36,828 nt of DNA from assembly GCF_001570985.1 (NCBI RefSeq), contig NZ_BCSS01000036.1, forward strand, positions 1 to 36,828. The letters run 5' to 3'. The position numbers and the translations under genes are program-made. Shown here one piece after another: positions 1-8,795 of the stretch. Under the pieces are notes generated by a model that did not search any database, had not been told where the DNA came from, and was given only the letters and a program-made list of their open reading frames with translations. Within the stretch, counting starts at the first letter, position 1, and each line of letters starts with the position of its first letter. This stretch comes from Janibacter limosus NBRC 16128. Lineage in GTDB: Bacteria; Actinomycetota; Actinomycetes; Actinomycetales; Dermatophilaceae.

Positions 1-1821
1 GGCGGCGCGGCGACGCCCGCCGAGGCCGTCGCCGCCTACCGCGACGCCGCTGGCCGCAAGAGCGATGTCGAGCGTCAGATCGACACCAAGGACAAGACGG
101 GGGTCTTCACCGGGGGCTGGGCGACCAACCCGGTCAACGGCGAGCGCGTCCCCGTCTTCGTCGCCGACTACGTCCTCATGGGCTACGGCACCGGCGCGAT
201 CATGGCCGTGCCCGCGCACGATGCCCGTGACTTCGACTACGCCACCGCCTTCGAGCTGCCGATCCGGCACGTCATCGCGCCGCGCGACGGTCAGATCGAC
301 GAGTCGGCTCCCTTCGTCGGGGATGGGGTGGCCACCGCCTCGACCAACGACGAGGTGAGCCTCGACGGGCTGGGCGTCACCGAGGCCAAGGCCGCGATCA
401 CGACCTGGCTGGACGAGCGCGACCTCGGCCACGGGACGATCAACTACAAGCTGCGCGACTGGCTCTTCTCCCGCCAGCGCTACTGGGGCGAGCCCTTCCC
501 GATCGTCTTCGACGAGGAGGGCGTGGCCCACGCGGTCCCCGAGTCGATGCTGCCGATCGAGCTGCCGGAGGTCGACGACTACAGCCCGCGCACCTTCGAG
601 CCCGATGACGTGAGCAGCGAGCCCGAGCCGCCGCTGGGCCGCGCCACCGAGTGGGTCGAGGTCGAGCTGGACCTCGGTGACGGCGTCAAGAAGTACCGCC
701 GCGAGACCAACACGATGCCCAACTGGGCCGGGTCCTGCTGGTACTACCTGCGCTACCTCGACCCCGCCAACTCCGACGCGCTCGTCGACCCGGCCAACGA
801 GGCCTACTGGGTCGGCCCGCGCGACGAGGCCGTGCCCGGCGCGCCGGCAGGCACCCGTGACCCGGGTGGCGTCGACCTCTACATCGGCGGCGTCGAGCAC
901 GCCGTGCTGCACCTGCTCTATGCCCGCTTCTGGCACAAGGTTCTCTTCGACCTGGGTCACGTGAGCAGCGAGGAGCCTTTCCGCAAGTACTTCTCGCAGG
1001 GCTACATCCAGGCGCACGCCTACCGTGACGACCGTGGTCAGCCCGTGCCGGCCGCCGAGGTCGAGGAGCACGCGGGCGATGACGGGGAGACGACCTTCAC
1101 CTGGCAGGGCCAGGCGGTCACCCAGGAGTACGGCAAGATCGGCAAGTCGCTGAAGAACGCGGTGAGCCCGGACGAGATGTACGAGCAGTTCGGCGCCGAC
1201 ACCTTCCGCGTCTACGAGATGTCGCTCGGCCCGCTGGAGCAGTCCAAGCCGTGGGAGACGCGCGCCGTCGTCGGCAGCCAGCGCTTCCTGCAGCGCCTGT
1301 GGCGCAACGTGATCGACGAGGAGAGCGGTGAGGTCGACGTCGTCGACACCGCTCTCGACGCCGACACCGAGCGGCTGCTGCACCAGACCATCGCCGCGGT
1401 CACGCAGGACTACGGGTCGCTCGGCTTCAACACCGCGATCGCCCGCCTGATTGAGCTCAACAACGCGCTCACCAAGCTCGGTGACGTGCCGCGTGCGGCG
1501 ATCGAGCCGCTCGTGCTCATGGTCGCCCCGATCGCGCCGCACCTCGCCGAGGAGCTGTGGTCGCGTCTGGGCCACTCCGACTCGCTGAGCGCCGAGCCCT
1601 TCCCCGTCGCCGACCCGAGCAAGATGGTCGAGTCGAGCGTCACCTGCGTCATCCAGATCAAGGGCAAGGTGCGCGACCGCATCGAGGTCCCCGCGGACAT
1701 CAGCGAGGCCGACCTCGAGGCGCTGGCGCTCGATCGCGACAAGATCAAGGCAGCGATCGAGGGCGGGGTGCGCAAGGTCATCGTGCGCGCACCCAAGCTG
1801 GTCAACATCGTCACGGCCTGA
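1..1821 (+). CDS. leuS: leucyl-tRNA synthetase, 5'-truncated by window edge
   Basis: Class I aminoacyl-tRNA synthetase that charges tRNA-Leu with leucine in the cytoplasm. The frame is open from base 1 and 606 residues are visible, so roughly the first third (Rossmann HIGH motif and start of the CP1 insert) lies outside. Visible residues 63-77 read [15 protein letters not shown], the CP1 editing-site signature including its conserved Asp. Residues near 235-250 contain [19 protein letters not shown], typical of bacterial LeuRS. Residues 379-383 read KIGKS, the KMSKS-loop equivalent, followed by [10 protein letters not shown]. The C-terminus has the anticodon-binding helical domain and the small [12 protein letters not shown] end domain. 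The stop codon overlaps the 3' end of the convergent CMD gene by 11 bases. The assignment is firm; only the start is unseen. Confidence 0.97.
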   Translation, partial: GGAATPAEAVAAYRDAAGRKSDVERQIDTKDKTGVFTGGWATNPVNGERVPVFVADYVLMGYGTGAIMAVPAHDARDFDYATAFELPIRHVIAPRDGQIDESAPFVGDGVATASTNDEVSLDGLGVTEAKAAITTWLDERDLGHGTINYKLRDWLFSRQRYWGEPFPIVFDEEGVAHAVPESMLPIELPEVDDYSPRTFEPDDVSSEPEPPLGRATEWVEVELDLGDGVKKYRRETNTMPNWAGSCWYYLRYLDPANSDALVDPANEAYWVGPRDEAVPGAPAGTRDPGGVDLYIGGVEHAVLHLLYARFWHKVLFDLGHVSSEEPFRKYFSQGYIQAHAYRDDRGQPVPAAEVEEHAGDDGETTFTWQGQAVTQEYGKIGKSLKNAVSPDEMYEQFGADTFRVYEMSLGPLEQSKPWETRAVVGSQRFLQRLWRNVIDEESGEVDVVDTALDADTERLLHQTIAAVTQDYGSLGFNTAIARLIELNNALTKLGDVPRAAIEPLVLMVAPIAPHLAEELWSRLGHSDSLSAEPFPVADPSKMVESSVTCVIQIKGKVRDRIEVPADISEADLEALALDRDKIKAAIEGGVRKVIVRAPKLVNIVTA

Positions 1822-2278
1822 GGCGCACCGGGTGCTCGGAGAGGATCGACACCCGGTTGAACGCGTTCATCGTCACGGCCGCCCACTCGAGCGCCGCGAA
1901 GGCCTCCTCACCCAGGAGGTCGCGCGCGGACGCGAGCGCCTCCCTTCGCTCCTGGGGGTCGGGCAGGGTCGTGGTGACCTCGGCGACGTGCAGGACGGCG
2001 CACTCGACGGTGTCGAAGAGCGCCGACTCCTGCCAGGCCGGCAGCTGCGCGATGCGCTGGACCGTGGCGCCGGCCTCGATCGCCATCCGGGTGTGCATGT
2101 CGAGGCAGTAGGCGCAGCCGTTGATCTGCGAGATCCGCACATTCATCAGCTCGATCGTCTCGCGCTCCAGGCCGGCGGCCTCGGCTGCGGCGGAGACCTT
2201 GAGCGCGAGGGCGTTGAGGGCCTTCCACGCCTCCGGCACGGTCTTGTCGAGGTAGGGCAGGCGCTGCGTTGTGGACAT
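1811..2278 (-). CDS. carboxymuconolactone decarboxylase / AhpD-like family protein
   Basis: A 155-residue protein of the alkylhydroperoxidase AhpD/CMD superfamily. Members are small all-helical proteins, often redox-active peroxidases. Residues 55-62 read CAYCLDMH, matching the CxxC-xxx-His peroxidatic motif, preceded by the typical [12 protein letters not shown] strand-helix segment. I chose the ATG at 2278 ([10 protein letters not shown]), because an upstream in-frame ATG adds 14 unconserved-looking residues and would reach into the degV promoter. The gene is divergent from degV with 62 bases between starts. It converges on leuS with an 11-base tail overlap. The physiological substrate cannot be read from the sequence. 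Confidence 0.88.
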   Translation of the reverse strand: MSTTQRLPYLDKTVPEAWKALNALALKVSAAAEAAGLERETIELMNVRISQINGCAYCLDMHTRMAIEAGATVQRIAQLPAWQESALFDTVECAVLHVAEVTTTLPDPQERREALASARDLLGEEAFAALEWAAVTMNAFNRVSILSEHPVRLRP

Positions 2279-2328
2279 GCTCGTCAGGCTATCCGCGGAC
2301 GTCTGGCGCCCGGGCGGCACGCTCTCGA

Positions 2329-2334
2329 TACGCT
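2329..2334 (+). promoter_or_regulatory. -10 hexamer of a likely leaderless degV transcript
   Basis: TACGCT fits the actinobacterial TANNNT -10 consensus and ends 6 bases before the GTG at 2341. That leaves no room for a ribosome binding site, so transcription probably begins at or next to the start codon. No convincing -35 is visible. Confidence 0.5.
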
Positions 2335-2340
2335 CGCCTC

Positions 2341-3201
2341 GTGAGCATCGCCGTCATCACCGACTCGACCGCCTCGTTGCCGCTGGAGATGCGCACCGAG
2401 CACGGGATCACCGTCGTGCCCCTGCACGTGGTCGTCGACGGGCAGGAACGCGTCGAGGGTGACGACGTGGGCACCGACTGGGTCGTCGACGCGCTGCGTC
2501 GCAAGGTGGACATCTCCACCTCACGTCCCGCTCCCGTCAGCTTCTTGCGGGCCTACGAGAAGGCGGCGCAGGGGGGAGCCGAGTCGATCATCTCCGTGCA
2601 CCTGAGCGCCGCGATGTCCGGGACGGCGGACTCCGCGCACTCGGCAGCGCTGGAGTCGCCCGTGCCGGTGCACGTCGTCGACTCCCACACCATCGGGATG
2701 GCGGTCGGCTTCGCCGCAGTGTCGGCCAGTCGGGATGCCGCGGCCGGACGAGACGTCGAGGACGTGCTGGAGCGCCTGGAGCGGCGTCTGGACGCGTCCT
2801 CGGTGCGGCTGCTCGTGCACTCGCTCGAGCGGCTGCGCAGGGGTGGGCGCATCGGCGGTGCCAGGGCGCTGCTCGGGTCGGCTCTCGCGGTCAAGCCCGT
2901 CCTGCACGTGCAGGACGGTCAGGTCGAGCCGCTGGAGCGGGTGCGGACGGCCAGCAAGGCGATCGCCCGGCTGCAGGCGCTCACCGTGGAGCACTACGAC
3001 AACCTGCCCGAGTGGGCCGACGGCGTGGACATCGCCGTGCAGCACGTCGAGTCGGACGACACCAGGGCGCACGCCCTGGCGCGGACCCTGGCCGATGCCC
3101 TGAGCACGCGCGTGGAGGTGACGCGGTTGAGTGCGACCATCGCCTCGCACGTGGGACTGGGGACCATCGGCGTCGCCGTCGTCCCACGCATCCGCGACTG
3201 A
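2341..3201 (+). CDS. DegV family fatty-acid-binding protein
   Basis: A 286-residue DegV-family protein. Characterised members bind one fatty acid and, in Firmicutes, serve as FakB partners of the FakA kinase. The N-terminus reads SIAVITDSTASLPLEM, with the family's DST motif. A TSRPAPVSF segment follows near residue 60, then SVHLSAAMSGT near 85. The LERLRRGGRIGG segment in the second domain is characteristic. I chose the GTG at 2341 because translation upstream gives an arginine-rich non-conserved extension and because the -10 hexamer lies 6 bases before it. No fakA partner is in the window. The next gene, comEA, is 90 bases downstream with its own promoter-like element. Confidence 0.93.
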   Translation: MSIAVITDSTASLPLEMRTEHGITVVPLHVVVDGQERVEGDDVGTDWVVDALRRKVDISTSRPAPVSFLRAYEKAAQGGAESIISVHLSAAMSGTADSAHSAALESPVPVHVVDSHTIGMAVGFAAVSASRDAAAGRDVEDVLERLERRLDASSVRLLVHSLERLRRGGRIGGARALLGSALAVKPVLHVQDGQVEPLERVRTASKAIARLQALTVEHYDNLPEWADGVDIAVQHVESDDTRAHALARTLADALSTRVEVTRLSATIASHVGLGTIGVAVVPRIRD

Positions 3202-3278
3202 CGATCCACAACCGCGGCCGGGTCGCGGCGGCGCTCCACAGCGGCGGCTGGCTGTCGTCGGCCACCGGAGATGCTGCC

Positions 3279-3284
3279 TAGCGT
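3279..3284 (+). promoter_or_regulatory. -10 hexamer of a likely leaderless comEA transcript
   Basis: TAGCGT (TANNNT type) ends 7 bases before the ATG at 3292. This supports that start over the in-frame ATG at 3271, which would place the -10 inside the coding region. Confidence 0.45.
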
Positions 3285-3291
3285 CGCTGCC

Positions 3292-4065
3292 ATGAGCCGT
3301 GCCAGCGAACCCTCCGCCCGGGTCACCGAGATCCTCGAGCAGGGCCGGGACCCGCGGCCGCTGGTGCTGCCGTCGACGCTGGCCGCAGGACGCTATGGCG
3401 TGAGTCGGCAGGCGATCATCGGGGTCGCCCTCATTGTCGCGCTCGCCGTGGCGATGCTGGGTGGGCGCTATCTCCTCGCGCGCGGTGATGCGGCGCCCCA
3501 GCCCGTGACGATGGGCGCGGGGAGCGACGCCGGTCCGAGCGCCGACACCCTCCCCGGGGCCAGCCCCACGTCGCGGACGGCAGCGACCGGGGCGACGACG
3601 GCGGCACGCGTGACGGTCCATGTCGTCGGGGAGGTCGAGCGGCCGGGGGTCGTCACCCTGCCTGCAGGCTCGCGTGTGGACGATGCGCTCGACCTGGCGG
3701 GTGGTGCGACCTCGGAGGCCGACCTGTCCCAGGTCAACCTCGCCCGGCCGCTCGTCGACGGCGAGCAGGTCGTCGTGCCCGCGCCGGGGGAGGCGGCAGT
3801 GGGTGCACCACCTGGTGCAGGAGGTCCGGCGGGTGCGGGTGGCTCGGGAGCCGCAGGCCCCGGCGGGGGCGACACCTTGGTCAACCTCAACACGGCGGAC
3901 CTCGCCACCCTCGAGACGCTGCCCGGTGTCGGGCCGGTGCTCGCCCAGCGGATCCTCGACTGGCGCACCGAGCACGGGCAGTTCACCGCCATCGAGGAGC
4001 TCGGCGAGGTGAGCGGCGTCGGGGACAAGACCTATGCGCAGCTCTCACCCAAGGTCACCGTGTGA
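3292..4065 (+). CDS. comEA: ComEA DNA-binding protein (SLBB + helix-hairpin-helix)
   Basis: A 257-residue membrane-anchored DNA receptor of the transformation machinery. Residues 41-62 form one hydrophobic segment (IIGVALIVALAVAMLGG). An extracytoplasmic Ala/Thr/Gly-rich linker follows. Residues 106-164 form an SLBB domain (VTVHVVGEVERPGVV...GEQVVVP). After a Gly-rich linker, residues 196-257 form a tandem helix-hairpin-helix domain (VNLNTADLATLETLPGVGP...EVSGVGDKTYAQL) that in ComEA binds dsDNA outside the membrane. The stop overlaps the comEC start in GTGA, so the two are translationally coupled. The start at 3292 is preferred because of the leaderless promoter pattern. Confidence 0.95.
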   Translation: MSRASEPSARVTEILEQGRDPRPLVLPSTLAAGRYGVSRQAIIGVALIVALAVAMLGGRYLLARGDAAPQPVTMGAGSDAGPSADTLPGASPTSRTAATGATTAARVTVHVVGEVERPGVVTLPAGSRVDDALDLAGGATSEADLSQVNLARPLVDGEQVVVPAPGEAAVGAPPGAGGPAGAGGSGAAGPGGGDTLVNLNTADLATLETLPGVGPVLAQRILDWRTEHGQFTAIEELGEVSGVGDKTYAQLSPKVTV

Positions 4066-6461
4066 GCCGGGAGCCGCCCGTCCTCGACCTGCGGCTCCTC
4101 GTGCCGTGCCTGAGTGCGTGGGCGCTGGGCGCCTGGGCCCTGACCTGGTCGGGTCAGCAGCGGGCGGTGGGGGCACTGTGTGCCGTGGCGCTCCTGCTCG
4201 TCGCGATCGCCCTCGGTGTGCGGTACCGGGGGCGGCACGCTCGACCGTCGTGGCGACGCGACGGCCCGGGCGCGATGGCGCTGACGCTCGTCGCAGCGGG
4301 GCTCGTCCTGGGCTCCTCGGCGATCCACGAGGCCACGCGGAGCGTGGGCCCGATCGACGAACTCGCGGGGCAGGGCGCGATGATCCGGGCCCAGGGTGTG
4401 GTCCTCACCGAGCCGATCGTGCGGGCGGGACGGACGGGCAGCGACTCGGGCAGCGACTCGGGCAGCGACCCACCCCAGCAGGTCCTGCTGCGGGTCCGGC
4501 TGGAGACGGTGACCGCACGAGGGGCGAGCACCCGGGTGAGCGCGCCGGTCTTCGTCCGGGCCAAGGAGGCCTGGGCGGACGTGGGCTGGCACGACCGGAT
4601 CTCGCTGTCCGGCAAGCTGTCACCCGCTGACCCGGCAGACCCGGAGGTCGCCGTGCTCAGTCCACGGGGTCCACCGGAGCTGGTGGGTGAGCGGTCGATG
4701 GTGCGGACCGCCGCCGAGCACCTGCGCAGCGGGATGCGGGCAGCGGTGGAGCCGCTCCCCGGAGATGCCCGTGCTCTCCTGCCTGCGCTCGTCATCGGGG
4801 ACACCTCGCTCACCCCGCAGGAGCTCACCGACGACATGCTCGTCACCGGGATGTCGCACCTGTCCGCCGTCAGCGGCTCCAATGTCGCCGTCGTCCTCGC
4901 CGCACTGGTGGGTGCCTGCCGCGCAGGGGGCGTGCCGCGGCGCTGGAGACCGTGGGTGGCCGGTGCCGGACTGGCCTTCTTCGTCGTCCTGGCCCGACCG
5001 GAGCCGAGCGTCATCCGGGCAGCGACGATGGGCGCCGTCGGCCTGCTGGGGATGAGCTCGTCCCGTCGCGGCTCCGGCACTCCGGCGCTGTGCGCGGCGA
5101 TCCTCGTGCTGCTCACGTACGACCCGTGGTTGGCCCGCTCCTACGGCTTCGTCCTGTCGTCGTTGGCGACCCTCGGGCTGCTGCTCTTCGTCCGGCCGTG
5201 GTCAGCAGCGATCAACGCGCACCTGCCACGACGCCTGCACCTCGTCGGCCCCGCGGTCGCCATCCCCCTGGCCGCCCAGCTCGTCTGTGGGCCCGTCATC
5301 GTCCTGCTCCAGGGCAATGTCAGCCTCATCGCCGTCGTCGCCAACCTCGTGGCGGCCCCCTTCGTCGCGCCGGCCACCGTCCTCGGTGTGAGCGTCGCCC
5401 TCGTCGCCGTGGTGAGCACGACCCTGGCGACGTTCGTGGGGTGGTGCGGGGCCCCCTTCGCGTTGGCCATCGCGTGGACCGCACGGGTGAGTGCCGACGT
5501 GCCGGGCGGAGCCCTGCCATGGCCCGACGGGGCGCTCGGCGCGGTGCTGCTCACCGTCATCACCGCGCTCGGTGTGCTGTCCGGGCCGTGGGCGATCAGG
5601 CGCTCGCGGGCCAGCCCGCTCGTGGCACTCGCGCTCGTCGTGGTGGTCGTCGTGACGGCGATGCCGCAGCGCACCCTCGTCTGGCCGCCGCCCGACTGGC
5701 GCATCGTCGCGTGTGATGTCGGTCAGGGGGACGGGCTGGTCCTCGCCTCCGGACCCGGGCGTGCGGTGCTCGTCGATGTCGGTCCGGAGGGCGGCGGCAT
5801 CGACGGCTGCCTGCGACGTCTGGGGGTGCGCACGCTCGATGCGGTGGTGCTGACGCACTTCCACGAAGACCACGTCGGCGACCTCGCCGCAGCGATCGGG
5901 GACCGGCCGGTGGGCCGCATCCTCGTCACCCCGGTCGAGGATCCGCAGTGGGCGGCTCGTCAGGTCCGTGCCCTGGCGGCCGAGCGGTCGATCCCGGTCA
6001 CGACCGTCGTCGCCGGAGGACATGTCGAGCTGGGGGAGGTGGGTGCCACGGCGTGGTGGCCGGCACGAGTGGTCGCCGGCGGCTCGGCGGCCAACAACGC
6101 CAGCATCGTCCTGCACGTCCGGGTGGGGGAGGTCTCGGCCCTGCTGCTGGGGGACGTCGAGCGAGAGGCCGGCCACGCGATGCTGCTGGCGATGCGGCGT
6201 GACCCGGGCATGGCCGCGGCGGCGACCGACCTCGATGTGGTCAAGATGCCGCACCACGGCTCGAGCAACCTCGACGAGGACTTCATGGACGAGGTGGCGG
6301 CCCCCGTCGCGATCATCAGCGTCGGCGAGGACAACACCTATGGTCACCCGACACCCACGGCCCTGCGGTGGGCGCGCGAGCACGGGGCCCGCGTGCTGCG
6401 GACCGACCAGGACGGTGACATCGCGATCGTCGAGGGCCCCGCCGTCCGCACAGCCCGGTAG
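4062..6461 (+). CDS. comEC: ComEC/Rec2 DNA uptake channel with metallo-beta-lactamase domain
   Basis: A 799-residue polytopic protein that carries single-stranded DNA across the membrane during transformation. The order is several N-terminal hydrophobic segments, an OB-like soluble stretch (about 100-205), the Competence domain (about 225-520, with HLSAVSGSNVAVV and many membrane helices), and a C-terminal metallo-beta-lactamase-like domain from about 545. In that domain residues 599-604 are HFHEDH, the HxHxDH metal-binding motif, and residues 729-734 include MPHHGS. A GSDSGSDSGSD low-complexity run lies in the soluble part. The GTG start overlaps the comEA stop. In many actinobacteria holA follows comEC; here it does not. 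Confidence 0.96.
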   Translation: MSREPPVLDLRLLVPCLSAWALGAWALTWSGQQRAVGALCAVALLLVAIALGVRYRGRHARPSWRRDGPGAMALTLVAAGLVLGSSAIHEATRSVGPIDELAGQGAMIRAQGVVLTEPIVRAGRTGSDSGSDSGSDPPQQVLLRVRLETVTARGASTRVSAPVFVRAKEAWADVGWHDRISLSGKLSPADPADPEVAVLSPRGPPELVGERSMVRTAAEHLRSGMRAAVEPLPGDARALLPALVIGDTSLTPQELTDDMLVTGMSHLSAVSGSNVAVVLAALVGACRAGGVPRRWRPWVAGAGLAFFVVLARPEPSVIRAATMGAVGLLGMSSSRRGSGTPALCAAILVLLTYDPWLARSYGFVLSSLATLGLLLFVRPWSAAINAHLPRRLHLVGPAVAIPLAAQLVCGPVIVLLQGNVSLIAVVANLVAAPFVAPATVLGVSVALVAVVSTTLATFVGWCGAPFALAIAWTARVSADVPGGALPWPDGALGAVLLTVITALGVLSGPWAIRRSRASPLVALALVVVVVVTAMPQRTLVWPPPDWRIVACDVGQGDGLVLASGPGRAVLVDVGPEGGGIDGCLRRLGVRTLDAVVLTHFHEDHVGDLAAAIGDRPVGRILVTPVEDPQWAARQVRALAAERSIPVTTVVAGGHVELGEVGATAWWPARVVAGGSAANNASIVLHVRVGEVSALLLGDVEREAGHAMLLAMRRDPGMAAAATDLDVVKMPHHGSSNLDEDFMDEVAAPVAIISVGEDNTYGHPTPTALRWAREHGARVLRTDQDGDIAIVEGPAVRTAR

Positions 6462-6493
6462 GCGTACCGCTCATGGCAAACAGGAGGTGTCGA

Positions 6494-6517
6494 GCGGATG
6501 AGGAGGCTCTCATCCGC
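6494..6517. terminator. hairpin between convergent comEC and LysR gene
   Basis: GCGGATGAG (6494-6502) and CTCATCCGC (6509-6517) form a perfect 9-bp stem with a 6-base loop between two convergent genes. Neither side has a T-tract, so it is a U-less bidirectional terminator candidate or an operator. The rest of 6462-6585 shows no gene. Confidence 0.4.
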
Positions 6518-6585
6518 ACCTCATCCTCGCTTCACACCACGCGAGCGTCGTGGGGTCTGCCGGCCTGACTCGAGCAGGCGCCGGA

Positions 6586-7500
6586 TCAGGCGGGCAGGGC
6601 CACCTGGGCGGAGGCGAGGAGGGCCGTGAGCGTCGCGGCGACCGCGGGCACCTTGAGCAGGTCCTCCGTGGTGACCACATGGATGCGCCGGCGACTCTGC
6701 GGGTCGAGCGGTCGGATGACGACATCGGGGTTCGAGGTCGCCGCGCGGATCAGGTCGGGGATGAGCGCGACGCCGAGGCCGGCCGCGACGAAGCCCTGCA
6801 CGGCCACATAGTCCTCGGTCTCGAAGGCGACCTTGGGGGCGAAGCCGGCGTCGTGCGCGATCTTCAGCAGGTGGCCGCGACAGCGCGCGCACCCGGCGAT
6901 CCAGTCCTCGTCGGTGAGGTCGGTCATCGAGACCGTCTCCTTGCCGGCGAGGCGGTGGTCCCGGGGGAGCGCGACGCGGACCTCCTCGTCGAGGAGGGGG
7001 TGGACGGCGAAGCCCTCGAGGTCCTCACCGCGGCCCAGGTCGCTGCCGTCGTAGGTGAAGGCGACGGCCAGGTCGACCTCGCCGGAGCGCAGCGCGGCCA
7101 GTGACTCCGGCGGCTCGGCCTCGGCAAACTGGACCGACAGGTCAGGGTGCTCGGCACGCACTGCCGCGAGCGCGCGGGGGACGAGGGTGACGGAGGAGGA
7201 GGGGAAGGCCATCAGGCGCACCCGGCCGGAACGCAGACCGGCGATGGCAGCAACCTCTTCCTCAGCGGCGTCGAGGGCCGCGAGGACGGGGGCTGCATGG
7301 CGCGCGAGGACGGCGCCGGCCTCGGTCAGCCGCACGGAGCGGCCGACCTTTTCGACGAGGACGGTCCCGGTGCGCTGCTCGAGGCGCTTGACCATCTGGG
7401 AGACGGCGGGCTGGGAGTAGCCGAGGGCCAGGGCAGCGGCAGTAAAGCTGCCTTCCTCGGAGATGGCTCGCATCACGCGCAGCCCTGCGGCGTCGATCAT
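6586..7500 (-). CDS. LysR-family transcriptional regulator
   Basis: A 304-residue LysR-type regulator. Residues 1-60 form the winged helix-turn-helix (FTAAALALGYSQPAVSQMVKRLEQ) and residues about 90-295 the periplasmic-binding-protein-like effector domain. The effector domain contains C204 and C207 in GCARCRGH; a close cysteine pair could be redox- or metal-responsive, but that is inference. It is divergent from the Sir2 gene with only 46 bases between the starts, so any autoregulatory operator overlaps both promoters. The inducer and regulon are unknown; the classical LysR pattern suggests control of the divergent gene. Confidence 0.93.
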   Translation of the reverse strand: MIDAAGLRVMRAISEEGSFTAAALALGYSQPAVSQMVKRLEQRTGTVLVEKVGRSVRLTEAGAVLARHAAPVLAALDAAEEEVAAIAGLRSGRVRLMAFPSSSVTLVPRALAAVRAEHPDLSVQFAEAEPPESLAALRSGEVDLAVAFTYDGSDLGRGEDLEGFAVHPLLDEEVRVALPRDHRLAGKETVSMTDLTDEDWIAGCARCRGHLLKIAHDAGFAPKVAFETEDYVAVQGFVAAGLGVALIPDLIRAATSNPDVVIRPLDPQSRRRIHVVTTEDLLKVPAVAATLTALLASAQVALPA

Positions 7501-7534
7501 GGGCCCATCGTAGGTCGGGCGGCGGTGTGCTGCT

Positions 7535-7540
7535 CATACT
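7535..7540 (+). promoter_or_regulatory. -10-like hexamer upstream of Sir2 gene
   Basis: CATACT differs from TATACT at one position and ends 6 bases before the GTG at 7547. It lies in the 46-base gap shared with the divergent LysR gene. Confidence 0.4.
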
Positions 7541-7546
7541 GGTCTG

Positions 7547-8383
7547 GTGATCGAGGACATCGCCCGCGTGCTGGCGGCCGGGCCGGCGCTGGTGCTGACC
7601 GGTGCCGGTATGTCGACGGACAGTGGCATCCCCGACTATCGAGGCCCGGACGGCACGCGCAGGGTCACGCCGATGCACTACTCGGAGTTCGTCGGGAGCA
7701 GCGAGGCGCGCCAGCGGTACTGGGCGCGCAGCTTTGTCGGGTGGCGCCGCTTCCACGCGGCTCGGCCCAATCTGGCCCATCACCTCGTCACCCGGCTGCA
7801 GGAGCTCGGCACGGCCGGTGCGGTCATCACGCAAAATGTCGATGGTCTGCACCAGGCCGCTGGCACGAGAGATGTCGTGGAGCTGCACGGCAACCTCGTC
7901 GAGGTGGTCTGCCTGACCTGTCAGGCCCGGGTGGACCGCCCGGCGCTGGATGCGCGGATGGCGGCGGACAACCCCGGCTTCGACGTCGACAGCGACGAGA
8001 TCCGTCCCGATGGCGATGTGCGTCTGGACAGTGTGGACGTGGAGCGATTTCGCCTCCCCGTCTGCCTGGCCTGCGGGGCCGACACCCTCAAGCCGGATGT
8101 CGTCTTCTTCGGCGGAGCAGTCGCCAAGCCGCTCGTGCAGCACTGCTACGACCTGGTCGACGCCGCGCCCAACCTGCTCGTCCTCGGCAGCTCGCTGCAG
8201 GTGATGTCGGGGCTGAGATTTGTACGGCACGCCGCCAAGCGCGGGATCCCGGTCTCGCTCATCACCCGCGGTCCCACCCGAGGTGATGACCTCGTCGACC
8301 TTCGCGTCGACGGGGAGCTGGCGGACTCCCTTCGTGTGCTCGTGGAGGAGCTCAGCGCTGACGTCAGCGCAGCGCGGCCCTGA
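7547..8383 (+). CDS. Sir2-family NAD-dependent protein deacylase
   Basis: A 278-residue sirtuin, which removes acyl groups from lysines using NAD. Residues 19-32 read [14 protein letters not shown], the NAD-binding GAG-GIPDFR motif. Residues 96-101 are QNVDGL, and H114 in ELHG is the catalytic base. C122/C125 and C173/C176 form the zinc site. GSSLQVMSG near residue 214 closes the NAD pocket. The segment 129-170 between the zinc pairs is longer than in minimal sirtuins. The gene starts at GTG 7547, divergent from the LysR gene. Its last 20 bases overlap the end of the convergent glutaredoxin-like gene. Whether it deacetylates or desuccinylates cannot be told. Confidence 0.94.
   Translation: MIEDIARVLAAGPALVLTGAGMSTDSGIPDYRGPDGTRRVTPMHYSEFVGSSEARQRYWARSFVGWRRFHAARPNLAHHLVTRLQELGTAGAVITQNVDGLHQAAGTRDVVELHGNLVEVVCLTCQARVDRPALDARMAADNPGFDVDSDEIRPDGDVRLDSVDVERFRLPVCLACGADTLKPDVVFFGGAVAKPLVQHCYDLVDAAPNLLVLGSSLQVMSGLRFVRHAAKRGIPVSLITRGPTRGDDLVDLRVDGELADSLRVLVEELSADVSAARP
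8355..8370. other. perfect 16-bp palindrome in convergent gene overlap
   Basis: GCGCTGACGTCAGCGC is its own reverse complement. It spans the final codons of the Sir2 gene and the stop of the glutaredoxin-like gene. It codes on both strands, so it may be coincidence, but a dyad-binding protein or convergent 3'-end signal is possible. Confidence 0.35.
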
Positions 8384-8783
8384 CCAGGTCCGGCTCGGGG
8401 TTGGTGTGCACCTGCTCGCCGATCCGCACGGTGGGCACGGTCTCGTTGCCGTCGTTGATCGAGCGGACGAAGGCGGCCGCCTCCTCGTCGGCCCAGATGC
8501 TCACCCAGGTGGCCTTGTCCCTGTCCTTGCCGAGGGCGCCGCGCAGCCGCAGGCAGTAGACACACCCCGGCCGCCAGTAGATGACCACGGGGAAGTCGTC
8601 GCGGCGAGCGTCCACGTCGGCGTGGCGAGGACCGCGGCGCCCGTTGAGCGGTGAGAGCCACCATGCGAGGACGAGGAAGCCCACGGCGAGCACGAGCATC
8701 GACAGATCACCCGTCAGCACCAACTGCACGAGCAGGGCGACGCTCGCGACCACGCCGGTCAGGGCCGGCCACCATCGACTCAT
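8364..8783 (-). CDS. membrane-anchored glutaredoxin/mycoredoxin-like protein
   Basis: A 139-residue protein. Residues about 6-24 and 27-45 are two hydrophobic segments, so it is membrane-tethered. Residues 64-139 are a thioredoxin fold. They include VVIYWRPGCVYC, with redox cysteines C74 and C77, and TVPTV with the cis-Pro at 117, as in mycoredoxins and glutaredoxins. The start lies 12 bases after the lexA stop on the same strand, with GAGGA ahead of it, so it is very likely co-transcribed with lexA and may be induced by DNA damage. The C-terminus overlaps the Sir2 gene tail by 20 bases. The redox partner (mycothiol or other) is not evident. Confidence 0.83.
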   Translation of the reverse strand: MSRWWPALTGVVASVALLVQLVLTGDLSMLVLAVGFLVLAWWLSPLNGRRGPRHADVDARRDDFPVVIYWRPGCVYCLRLRGALGKDRDKATWVSIWADEEAAAFVRSINDGNETVPTVRIGEQVHTNPEPDLVRAALR

Positions 8784-8795
8784 GGAACCCGGTCC

